Shown: in pieces, positions 6,161 to 11,699 of the stretch
Layout: every line of letters begins with the position of its first letter
Position numbering within the stretch: position 1 is the stretch's first letter
Assembly: GCA_946631805.1 (NCBI GenBank)
Contig: CAMPAJ010000027.1
Coordinates: 1-11,699, forward strand
Length of the DNA stretch: 11,699 bases
Direction of reading: 5' to 3'
Origin: an uncultured Eggerthellaceae bacterium
GTDB taxonomy: Bacteria > Actinomycetota > Coriobacteriia > Coriobacteriales > Eggerthellaceae
Translations under genes and position numbers: made by a program
The notes under the pieces: model-generated
Database searches by the model: none
Told to the model about the DNA's origin: nothing
Seen by the model: the letters and a program-made list of their open reading frames with translations, nothing else

Positions 6161-8728
6161 GTGGAAAACGAAGAGACAATGCGCCTGGACGAATTGGCGG
6201 CTCGCGTGCGCGAAGAGGGGCTCGAGGCCGATGAGCTGCTCGAGCGGTTCGTGGATTGGCAGGCCGATCGCGGGATAGAGCTCTGGCCTCATCAAGAGGA
6301 AGCTTGCTTGGCCTTGGCGCTGGGCGATCATGTGATTATGGGCACGCCTACGGGTAGCGGCAAGTCGACCGTGGCCCTTTGGCTCGCGTTCCTGGCCTTG
6401 TGCACGGGCAAGCGCATGTACTACACGGCGCCTATCAAGGCGTTGGTGAGCGAGAAGTTCTTCGATTTCGTGGATGTGCTGGGGCGCGACAACGTCGGCA
6501 TGCTCACGGGGGACGTCGCGCTCAACGGAGATGCTCCCATCATCTGCTGCACTGCGGAAATACTGGCCAACGATGCGCTGCGCTACGGCGACGACGGCGA
6601 AGTGGCCTTCGCGGCAATGGACGAATTCCACTATTTCGGCGATCCGCAACGGGGCTGGGCGTGGCAGGTGCCGTTGCTTGCGCTGCCGTCGGTTCAGTTT
6701 TTGCTGATGAGCGCCACGCTTGGCGATACATCGGCGATTTCGGCAAAAATCGAGGAGCGCTCGGGCCGCTCGGTCACGACTATAGCCCATGCGCCCCGTC
6801 CCGTACCGCTCGAGTACGAGTTCGCCGATTCGGCGGCTCTGGAAGGGACGGTCGAGTTGGCGCTGCGTCGCGACCTGGCGCCAATCTACATCGTCCACTT
6901 CTCGCAGGATGCGGCGCTGAAGAGCGCCCAATCGCTTTCGAGCTTCGGCGTGTCGACCAAGGAACAACGCGAAGCGGTCAAGGAAGCCATACGGGGCGTG
7001 AGGTTTACCACGGCGTTCGGCAAGACCCTCAAGCGTTTGCTGCTCATGGGCGTGGGCGTTCACCACGCCGGCATGCTGCCGCGTTACCGCCGCTGTGTCG
7101 AGAGGCTTGCGCAGGCCGGCGTCCTGCCTGTCATTTGCGGCACCGATACCCTCGGCGTGGGTATAAACGTGCCCATCCGCACGGTGCTCCTCACAGCGCT
7201 CGCCAAGTTCGACGGCTTTCGCGAGCGTCGCCTCAACGCCCGCGAGTTCCACCAGATAGCAGGCAGGGCAGGACGAAGCGGGTTTGATGCGCAGGGTAGC
7301 GTCATCGCGCAGGCAACCATTTACGACATCGAGCGAAACCGTGCGCTCGCAAAAGCGGGAGGAGACCCCAAGAAGGCGCGCAAGATCAAAACGTCCAAGC
7401 CGCCCGATGGGTTCGTGGGATGGAACGAGCAGACGTTCACGCGCCTGGTCGAGGCCGAGCCCGAACCGCTGCGCCCCCGCATGCGCGTGACGCATGCCAT
7501 GGTGCTTGCCGAGGTGATGCAGGGAGGCGATGCGTGGGCGCGCCTGCAGGAGCTCGTCCAGGCGTCCCTGCAAACCGATGCGCAGAAGGAGCAGTTGAGC
7601 CAGCGCGTTGACGAAGTGTTCGCAACGCTCGAAGCTGCTGGCATGATCGGCCGCGAAGAGGTCGAAGCCCCCGATGGCTCGGGTATGGTCGAAGACTGGT
7701 TCCTCGAGCAGGAGATGCCCGACCGCTTTGCGCTCGACCAGCCGCTGTCGCCGTTTCTGCTCGCGTCGCTCGAGCTGCTCGACCCCGAGGAGCCCACGTA
7801 TGCGCTCGATGTCATATCGATGGTCGAGGCAACGCTCGAGGATCCGCGCCAGATCCTGCGCGCGCAGGAGAAGGCGGCGCGCGATGCGGCCATGGCTGCC
7901 ATGAAGGCCGAGGGTATCGAATACGAGGAGCGCATCGAGCGCGTGCGCGAGGTCACGTATCCCAAACCGCTCGACGAACTGTTGGCCGGCGCGTTCGAGC
8001 TGTACTGCCTGGATGTGCCATGGGCGACGGACTTTGCGTTATCGCCCAAGTCGGTCTTGCGCGACATGGTCGAGACTGCGAGCGATTTCAAGAGCTACGT
8101 GCAGCGCTACGGCTTATCGCGGTGCGAGGGCATTTTGCTGCGTTACTTGTCCGATGCGTACCGCGTGCTCGACAGGACGGTTCCCCCCGAGTTCTTCGAC
8201 GAGCGCCTCGACGACATCGTGCAATGGCTCGGCTGGCTCGTGCGGGCGATCGACTCGAGCCTATTCGACGAATGGGCTGGCGTCGAGTACGCCGAGGATG
8301 CCGATGCCGCAGCGCCGACGGCCGCCGACGCCGTTGTTGCGGATCGTCGCGCCGTTACGCTGCTCGTACGCAATGCGCTGTTCGCGCGTGTGCTATTGGC
8401 GGCGCAGGACAAGGCCGAGGATCTGGGCGCGCTTGATGCCGAGTGGGGTTGGAGCGCTGCGCGCTGGCAGGAGTCGTTGGATGACTTCTTCGAGGCGCAC
8501 GAAGAGCTGCGCATCGATGCGACGGCACGTTCGGCAGCGTATTTCCAGATAGACGAGTCGCCTGAGCAGGAGCGCCATCGTTGGCATGTGCGTCAGATAT
8601 TTCTCGACGGCGATGACGACATGGATTTCCGCATAGAGGCCGACGTGGATCTGGATGCTACGCAAGAGCAAGGCGAAGTCGTGTTCGACGATTACCGCGT
8701 GGGATTTGTGGAAGACCTGGTTTCCTAG
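6161..8728 (+). CDS. DUF3516-type DEAD/DEAH-box RNA helicase (Ski2-like)
   Basis: This 855-residue superfamily 2 ATPase resembles actinobacterial Ski2/Mtr4-like helicases that carry a C-terminal DUF3516. Motif I is GTPTGSGKS (61-69), Ia is TAPIKALVSEK (89-99) and II is DEFH (154-157), within the DEFHYFGDPQRGWAWQ stretch that marks this family. Motif III is SATLG (184-188), IV is IVHFSQ (244-249), V is GTDTLGVGINVP (327-338) and VI is QIAGRAGR (365-372). The remainder, to 855, is the helical DUF3516 region with an acidic end. Such enzymes are presumed to act in RNA processing or decay; the exact substrate is not known. The GTG start is supported by AGGAGG (6150-6155) five bases upstream. The gene lies 61 bases after the GH25 gene and ends tail to tail with the XRE regulator, the two stops sharing CTAG. 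All motifs are intact. Confidence 0.93.
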   Translation: MENEETMRLDELAARVREEGLEADELLERFVDWQADRGIELWPHQEEACLALALGDHVIMGTPTGSGKSTVALWLAFLALCTGKRMYYTAPIKALVSEKFFDFVDVLGRDNVGMLTGDVALNGDAPIICCTAEILANDALRYGDDGEVAFAAMDEFHYFGDPQRGWAWQVPLLALPSVQFLLMSATLGDTSAISAKIEERSGRSVTTIAHAPRPVPLEYEFADSAALEGTVELALRRDLAPIYIVHFSQDAALKSAQSLSSFGVSTKEQREAVKEAIRGVRFTTAFGKTLKRLLLMGVGVHHAGMLPRYRRCVERLAQAGVLPVICGTDTLGVGINVPIRTVLLTALAKFDGFRERRLNAREFHQIAGRAGRSGFDAQGSVIAQATIYDIERNRALAKAGGDPKKARKIKTSKPPDGFVGWNEQTFTRLVEAEPEPLRPRMRVTHAMVLAEVMQGGDAWARLQELVQASLQTDAQKEQLSQRVDEVFATLEAAGMIGREEVEAPDGSGMVEDWFLEQEMPDRFALDQPLSPFLLASLELLDPEEPTYALDVISMVEATLEDPRQILRAQEKAARDAAMAAMKAEGIEYEERIERVREVTYPKPLDELLAGAFELYCLDVPWATDFALSPKSVLRDMVETASDFKSYVQRYGLSRCEGILLRYLSDAYRVLDRTVPPEFFDERLDDIVQWLGWLVRAIDSSLFDEWAGVEYAEDADAAAPTAADAVVADRRAVTLLVRNALFARVLLAAQDKAEDLGALDAEWGWSAARWQESLDDFFEAHEELRIDATARSAAYFQIDESPEQERHRWHVRQIFLDGDDDMDFRIEADVDLDATQEQGEVVFDDYRVGFVEDLVS

Positions 8729-9054
8729 AGCTTGGTAACGTGGTAGTTGACCCGCGGCTTATTGCTTGCGCGCGTCTCTTCCTCTTGGAATAGGGGGTTC
8801 TCGCGTCCCTCGCGCTCTACATCGTGGAGCAGTTCCGAAAGCGTCACGCCAAGGCCTTCGGCAATTTTCTCGAGGCAGTCGATGCTCGGATTACGCGTTC
8901 CGGCCTCGAGCTTAGCAAGATAGCTCCGCTCCACGTTGACCATGAGCGCAAGCTTTTGCTGCGTAAGGTGATTCTCCTTGCGCAGTATGCGAATGCGGTG
9001 CCCGAGGGCTTTTCGTGTGGCGGTCGTCATAGCGCAGCAAAGGATATGGCGCAC
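8725..9054 (-). CDS. XRE-family helix-turn-helix transcriptional regulator
   Basis: This small cytoplasmic DNA-binding protein has 109 residues from the GTG at 9054, or 101 from an internal ATG. Residues 17-76 form a typical five-helix XRE/Cro/CI domain: LGHRIRILRKENHLTQQKLA, then VERSYLAKLEAGTRNPSI as recognition helix and turn, then LEKIAEGLGVTLSELL. The acidic, charged tail (77-109) has no recognised domain. The GTG is favoured weakly by AAGGTG seven bases upstream; the ATG (MTTATRK) has no visible Shine-Dalgarno but starts closer to the domain. Its stop overlaps the helicase stop by four bases. It is divergent from the second zinc-ribbon gene across an AT-rich, repeat-bearing intergenic region, so it may regulate that region and itself. 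Target and ligand are unknown. Confidence 0.88.
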   Translation of the reverse strand: MRHILCCAMTTATRKALGHRIRILRKENHLTQQKLALMVNVERSYLAKLEAGTRNPSIDCLEKIAEGLGVTLSELLHDVEREGRENPLFQEEETRASNKPRVNYHVTKL

Positions 9055-9214
9055 GTCGAAACACCTTGTGGTCTATGGAACACAAACGAGGCAATTACCG
9101 CTATCAACTCATAAGCTTTTTTTATAACGCGTTAGATTAGCTGACGATTTATACCAACAGCTGTCTGCCGTTGTCTTAAAAAATGACTAAAATATTAAAC
9201 AAATACAATTGACC

Positions 9215-9251
9215 TTGCAGTTAAGCTTGATAATTGCAATTAGCTTGATAA
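9215..9251. repeat. Imperfect tandem repeat with central palindrome, candidate operator
   Basis: TTGCAGTTAAGCTTGATAA (9215-9233) is followed directly by TTGCAATTAGCTTGATAA (9234-9251), differing by one substitution and one deleted base. The 12 bp palindrome TAATTGCAATTA (9231-9242) bridges the junction. Repeated half-sites between divergent genes, one of them encoding an XRE regulator, suggest a binding site; this link is inference. Confidence 0.5.
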
Positions 9252-9313
9252 AGGCGGCAAAGCAACGACCTGTTCACGTAAGGGAAGAGACGCACATGTG
9301 TGGATGGGTTTGG

Positions 9314-9321
9314 GATAATAT
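9314..9321 (+). promoter_or_regulatory. Candidate -10 of the DUF4870-like zinc-ribbon gene
   Basis: GATAAT (9314-9319) overlaps TAATAT (9316-9321), about 50 bases before the ATG at 9370. No clear -35 lies 16-18 bases upstream (CGCACA at 17). The Shine-Dalgarno is AAGGAT at 9357-9362. Confidence 0.35.
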
Positions 9322-9369
9322 GAGCGCAGGACATAAACAAGGCAAGTAGTGTTCGGAAAGGATGCCTAT

Positions 9370-10263
9370 ATGATTTGCTTGCAATGTGGTGCTGAACTTG
9401 AATCCGGTGTGTCGTTCTGCACGAATTGCGGAGCCCCCGTGCCCGACACCGCCGATCCGTTTGACTTTACGGCCGTTACCGATCCGGCAGTCGACGATGC
9501 GGCGGGCGGATTAGGAGCTTCGCTCGAATCTGCGGTTCAAGCCAATCAAAACGTGGTCAATCAAGTTGAGGCTAATGGGCAATTGGCTGACGAAGCCGCC
9601 GCTCGTTGGGCAGAGGCCGAAGCCCAAGCTGCAAGCGATGCCGCAGCGGCTGCGCAGGCGCCGTTCGGGCAGTCTGCCGATGCCCCCGAGGCGCCCCAGG
9701 GCTACGTTCCGCCGAGTTACGATTCCGCTGGAGCGGGTGCCGCCGCCGCTGCTGCGGCCGGTGCTGCCGCAGCGCCGTTCTACCAGCAAGATGTTTCTCC
9801 CAACGCGCACTATAGCAGCCAGCGCACATACGAGCAGAACCCCTACGGGCAAAATACCGCCCAGGCGTCGTATCAGCAGCCCTCGTATGGCCAAAACGCT
9901 GGTCAATCGGCCTACCAGCAGCCTTCGTACGGTCAGGGCGAAACCGTGCAGGCTCAGCAGGTTTGGTCCGAGCAGACGGCGACGAACCGCGCCTTTGCCA
10001 TGACGTTGTACGCGGGCGGCTTGCTGGGCCTCATCTTCGGCCTCTGCGTGCGCGACAAGGACAATGAGTTTATCACCCACCACCTGAACAATTGCGCGGT
10101 CATCACCATCGGCCTTGTGATTGCGAGCTTCCTATCGTTCATCCTAATCGGCGGCATTTTGGGCATCTACCTATTCGTCATGTGGATCATGGGCATCGTC
10201 AGCGCCTACCACGGCGACATGAACGAACTCCCCCTCATCGGCAAAATCCACATCGTCAAATAG
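9370..10263 (+). CDS. Zinc-ribbon membrane protein with DUF4870-like C-terminal domain
   Basis: The 297-residue protein starts with a zinc ribbon (C3, C6, C17, C20), the same spacing as in the YARHG protein of this window. Residues 21-200 are low complexity: acidic and alanine-rich first, including AAAAAAA (124-130), then Gln/Tyr-rich with repeats of the type YQQPSYGQ (168-175 and 182-189) and QNxxQ. Two or three hydrophobic segments follow: about 208-226, 241-262 and 263-280. Between them are RDKDNEFITHHLNN (228-241) and the final GDMNELPLIGKI (282-293), which resemble DUF4870/Tic20-like small membrane proteins. The ATG at 9370 is favoured over a GTG at 9349 because AAGGAT (9357-9362) sits seven bases upstream and the zinc ribbon then begins at residue 3, as in the paralogous arrangement. 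Its function is unknown. A strong terminator follows 24 bases after the stop. Confidence 0.85.
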   Translation: MICLQCGAELESGVSFCTNCGAPVPDTADPFDFTAVTDPAVDDAAGGLGASLESAVQANQNVVNQVEANGQLADEAAARWAEAEAQAASDAAAAAQAPFGQSADAPEAPQGYVPPSYDSAGAGAAAAAAAGAAAAPFYQQDVSPNAHYSSQRTYEQNPYGQNTAQASYQQPSYGQNAGQSAYQQPSYGQGETVQAQQVWSEQTATNRAFAMTLYAGGLLGLIFGLCVRDKDNEFITHHLNNCAVITIGLVIASFLSFILIGGILGIYLFVMWIMGIVSAYHGDMNELPLIGKIHIVK

Positions 10264-10287
10264 CATTCGCTGGGCATAAAACGAAAA

Positions 10288-10322
10288 GGGGTCCCGAGCC
10301 ACCCGCTCGGGACCCCTTTTTT
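10288..10322 (+). terminator. Strong intrinsic terminator of the DUF4870-like gene
   Basis: GGGGTCCCGAGC (10288-10299) pairs perfectly with GCTCGGGACCCC (10305-10316) around CACCC, followed by six T (10317-10322). Four A just before the stem could extend it by pairing with the T-run. That also makes it usable from the minus strand. Confidence 0.95.
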
Positions 10323-10356
10323 ATCTGCGTCAACGCCAACGTTACGCTTACCGCGC

Positions 10357-10507
10357 CCGCCCGGCACGCCCCCTCCGCCACCTCCCGCGCCCCAATCGGA
10401 ACGCCGAAGCCCTGTATGGCGGGGTCGGGTGCGTCGGGGGCGCGCTTTCGCAGCGTTCCGCAGCAGTAAAATGCGATGTAAGTTCACCGTTTCTTGCGAG
10501 GACTAGC
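10357..10507. repeat. Interspersed repeat, copy 1
   Basis: This unit is about 151 bp and repeats 188-190 bases further on. The best conserved blocks are CGCCCCAATCGGAACGCCGA at 10388-10407, GCTTTCGCAGCGTTCCGCAG (10444-10463) and GAGGACTAGC (10498-10507). The first 30 bases (CCGCCCGGC onward) and the middle are more diverged. Within the unit CGGAACGC and GCGTTCCG are inverted, so the unit can fold into a hairpin of about 65 bases. No transposase or clear target-site duplication is present. Confidence 0.75.
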
Positions 10508-10544
10508 CTTGTGCGCGTCAGACCGGCCGCCACAACCGCCGTAC

Positions 10545-10695
10545 CCGCCCGGCGCGACCTTCCCGCCGCCCCCCCCACGCCCCAATCGGAACGCCGAAGC
10601 CTTGTGCCGTGGGGTGATGGGCCGGGGGCTCGCTTTCGCAGCGTTCCGCAGCAGAAAGATGCGATGTAAAGTCACCGCATCATGCGAGGACTAGC
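10545..10695. repeat. Interspersed repeat, copy 2
   Basis: This is the second copy of the same unit, in the same orientation. Conserved blocks lie at 10578-10601, 10632-10651 and 10686-10695. It differs in the hairpin middle (10602-10631), and it contains GATGCG/CGCATC pairing around 10658-10681 that copy 1 lacks. Its middle is the left arm of a 35 bp perfect inverted repeat whose right arm starts three bases after the unit ends. Confidence 0.75.
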
Positions 10696-10736
10696 AAGAA
10701 AGCGAGCCCCCGGCCCATCACCCCACGGCACAGGGC
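10599..10736. repeat. 35 bp perfect inverted repeat with 60 bp loop
   Basis: Positions 10603-10637 are the exact reverse complement of 10698-10732. After one G-T mismatch three further pairs match (10599-10601 with 10734-10736). The 60-base loop (10638-10697) is the 3' part of repeat copy 2. The right arm begins 15 bases beyond the stop codon of the minus-strand acyl-CoA synthetase gene. It may act as a transcript-end structure for that gene, though no T-run follows the stem. Confidence 0.9.
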
Positions 10737-10751
10737 GGAGGGATAACCTTA

Positions 10752-11699
10752 CTAATGAGAAACTTCGTCCGCCACCAAATGCGCCGCCCCATAGCGCTCG
10801 CGCAGCGCCGGCTTGTCGATCTTGCCCGTCGAGTTGCGCGGCACCTCTGCAAAGATGTAGCGGCGCGGACGTTTGTAGCGCGGCAGGTCGAGGCAGAACT
10901 CCTCCATCTGCTGTTGCGTGTACTCGCGGCCTTCCTTCAGCTCAATGACGGCGCATGCGATTTCGCCGAGGCGCTCGTCGGGCATGCCGATGATGGCCAC
11001 GTCCTTCACGGCATCGTTGCTGCGGATAAAGGCCTCGATTTGCACGGGGTAGAGGTTCTCGCCGCCCGTGATGATGACGTCCTTGGCGCGGTCGACCAGC
11101 GTGATGAAGCCATCGGCATCGATTTTGGCGACGTCGCCCGTGTAGAGCCACCCGTCGCGCAGCGATTCGGCGGTGGCTTCGGGGTTGTTGTAGTACTCGA
11201 CCATCACGCAATTGCCCTTGAGGCACAGCTCGCCAACGTCCTCGCTTCCCGGTTCGACGACCGAACCGTCTTCGCGGCGAATCTCGGCTTCCCAGCCCCA
11301 GCCGGGCACGCCGTTCGTCTCCAGGTGGTCGAAGTTCTCGATTCCCAGGTGGATGCTGCCGGGCCCCATGCCTTCGGACAGGCCGTAGTTATTGTCGTAA
11401 TCGTGATGCGGGAAGCGCTTCTTCCAGCGGCGCACGAGGCTTGGTGGTACGGGCTGCGCGCCGATATGCATGAGGCGCCATTGGTCAAGACGATAATCGT
11501 CCAAATCGACCTTGCCGTCGTCGATGGCGTCCAGGATATCCTGCGCCCACGGCACGAGCAGCCAAACGAGCGTGCAGTGCTCTTCCGAGATGGTCTGCAA
11601 AATCCAGTCGGGTCGTACGCCGCGCAGGATGACGCCCTTGCTGCCCGAGACCAAGCTGCCGAACCAGTGAATCTTCGCGCCGGTGTGGTAGAGCGGGGG
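10752..11699 (-). CDS. AMP-dependent acyl-CoA synthetase/ligase, C-terminal part (runs off the window)
   Basis: Enzymes of this ANL superfamily activate a carboxylic acid with ATP to an acyl-AMP and transfer it to coenzyme A. The open frame continues to the right edge, so the N-terminus, including the main ATP-binding loop (A3), lies outside; 315 residues are visible. The visible part starts PLYHTGAKIHWFGSLVSG. It holds the A5 motif YGLSEG (residues 105-110 of the visible part), A7 YTGD (186-189), A8 DRAKDVIITGGENLYP (203-218) and the C-terminal A10 motif NSTGKID with its catalytic Lys (K293). YYNNPEAT (169-176) is typical of fatty-acid or carnitine-type CoA ligases. A TTG at 11654 is not the true start, since the frame and homology continue upstream. 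The substrate cannot be assigned. The gene converges with the DUF4870-like gene and ends beside the long inverted repeat. Confidence 0.93.
   Translation of the reverse strand, partial: PPLYHTGAKIHWFGSLVSGSKGVILRGVRPDWILQTISEEHCTLVWLLVPWAQDILDAIDDGKVDLDDYRLDQWRLMHIGAQPVPPSLVRRWKKRFPHHDYDNNYGLSEGMGPGSIHLGIENFDHLETNGVPGWGWEAEIRREDGSVVEPGSEDVGELCLKGNCVMVEYYNNPEATAESLRDGWLYTGDVAKIDADGFITLVDRAKDVIITGGENLYPVQIEAFIRSNDAVKDVAIIGMPDERLGEIACAVIELKEGREYTQQQMEEFCLDLPRYKRPRRYIFAEVPRNSTGKIDKPALRERYGAAHLVADEVSH

Larger units (their letters stand above)
9055..9369. other. AT-rich intergenic region between the XRE and zinc-ribbon genes
   Basis: No gene is supported in this 315-base gap. The part from about 9110 to 9260 is markedly AT-rich against the GC-rich genes on both sides. 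It holds a T-run (9117-9123), the 10 bp palindrome TAACGCGTTA (9125-9134), the tandem repeat and palindrome at 9215-9251, and several promoter-like hexamers, including TTGACC at 9209-9214 and GATAAT/TAATAT at 9314-9321. It is best read as a regulatory region for the two divergent genes. Confidence 0.55.
10264..10751. other. Convergent non-coding region with terminator and repeat cluster
   Basis: This 488-base gap lies between two convergent genes. It holds the terminator at 10288-10322, the two repeat copies (10357-10507 and 10545-10695) and the long inverted repeat (10599-10736), all described separately. No credible gene is present; small open frames here overlap one another and follow the repeat. 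Confidence 0.6.

Noticed and set aside
6092..7573. A 493-residue minus-strand open frame opposite the helicase gene
   Set aside because: It is an antisense shadow in GC-rich DNA; the plus strand has every helicase motif.
9349..9369. GTG start giving seven extra residues on the second zinc-ribbon protein
   Set aside because: The Shine-Dalgarno at 9357-9362 lies inside that extension and positions the ATG at 9370.
11652..11654. TTG as the start of the acyl-CoA synthetase
   Set aside because: The frame stays open to the window edge and reads PLYHTG upstream, an expected internal part of this enzyme family.

Overview
The window reads as a chromosomal segment from a high-GC actinobacterium, most likely of the class Coriobacteriia (Eggerthellaceae-like). 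I infer this from the gene set: a long-form PurC, a DUF3516-type DEAD/DEAH helicase typical of Actinobacteria, surface proteins joining a zinc ribbon to a YARHG or DUF4870-like domain, and a queuosine-precursor gene pair. No phylogenetic test was possible. No tRNA, rRNA, CRISPR array, transposase or phage gene was seen.

Layout from left to right: (1) a GC-rich non-coding leader with a long imperfect inverted repeat, then purC (purine synthesis). (2) A strongly structured intergenic stretch, then an unrecognised two-helix membrane protein with very charged ends. (3) A chain of hairpins ending in a clear preQ1-I riboswitch, whose last bases are the ribosome binding site of a TTG-initiated YhhQ/DUF165 queuosine-precursor transporter. 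(4) A zinc-ribbon, membrane-anchored YARHG protein with serine-rich and polyglutamine linkers, converging on queF (preQ0 to preQ1 reductase) on the minus strand. (5) Divergent from queF, a membrane-anchored GH25 muramidase-like protein, then a DUF3516 helicase. (6) A minus-strand XRE-type regulator whose stop codon shares a CTAG with the helicase stop. (7) An unusually AT-rich intergenic region with tandem and palindromic repeats, then a second zinc-ribbon membrane protein closed by a textbook terminator. (8) A non-coding convergent region with two copies of a ~150 bp repeat, the second carrying a 35 bp perfect inverted repeat. (9) The C-terminal part of a minus-strand acyl-CoA synthetase that runs off the right edge.

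The clearest functional theme is 7-deazaguanine metabolism. QueF makes preQ1, YhhQ-type proteins import queuosine precursors, and the riboswitch senses preQ1 and would turn down the transporter. The remaining genes are a mixture of housekeeping and cell-envelope functions. The least explained parts are the repeat cluster at 10357-10736, the AT-rich region at about 9110-9260, and the structured intergenic stretches around purC.
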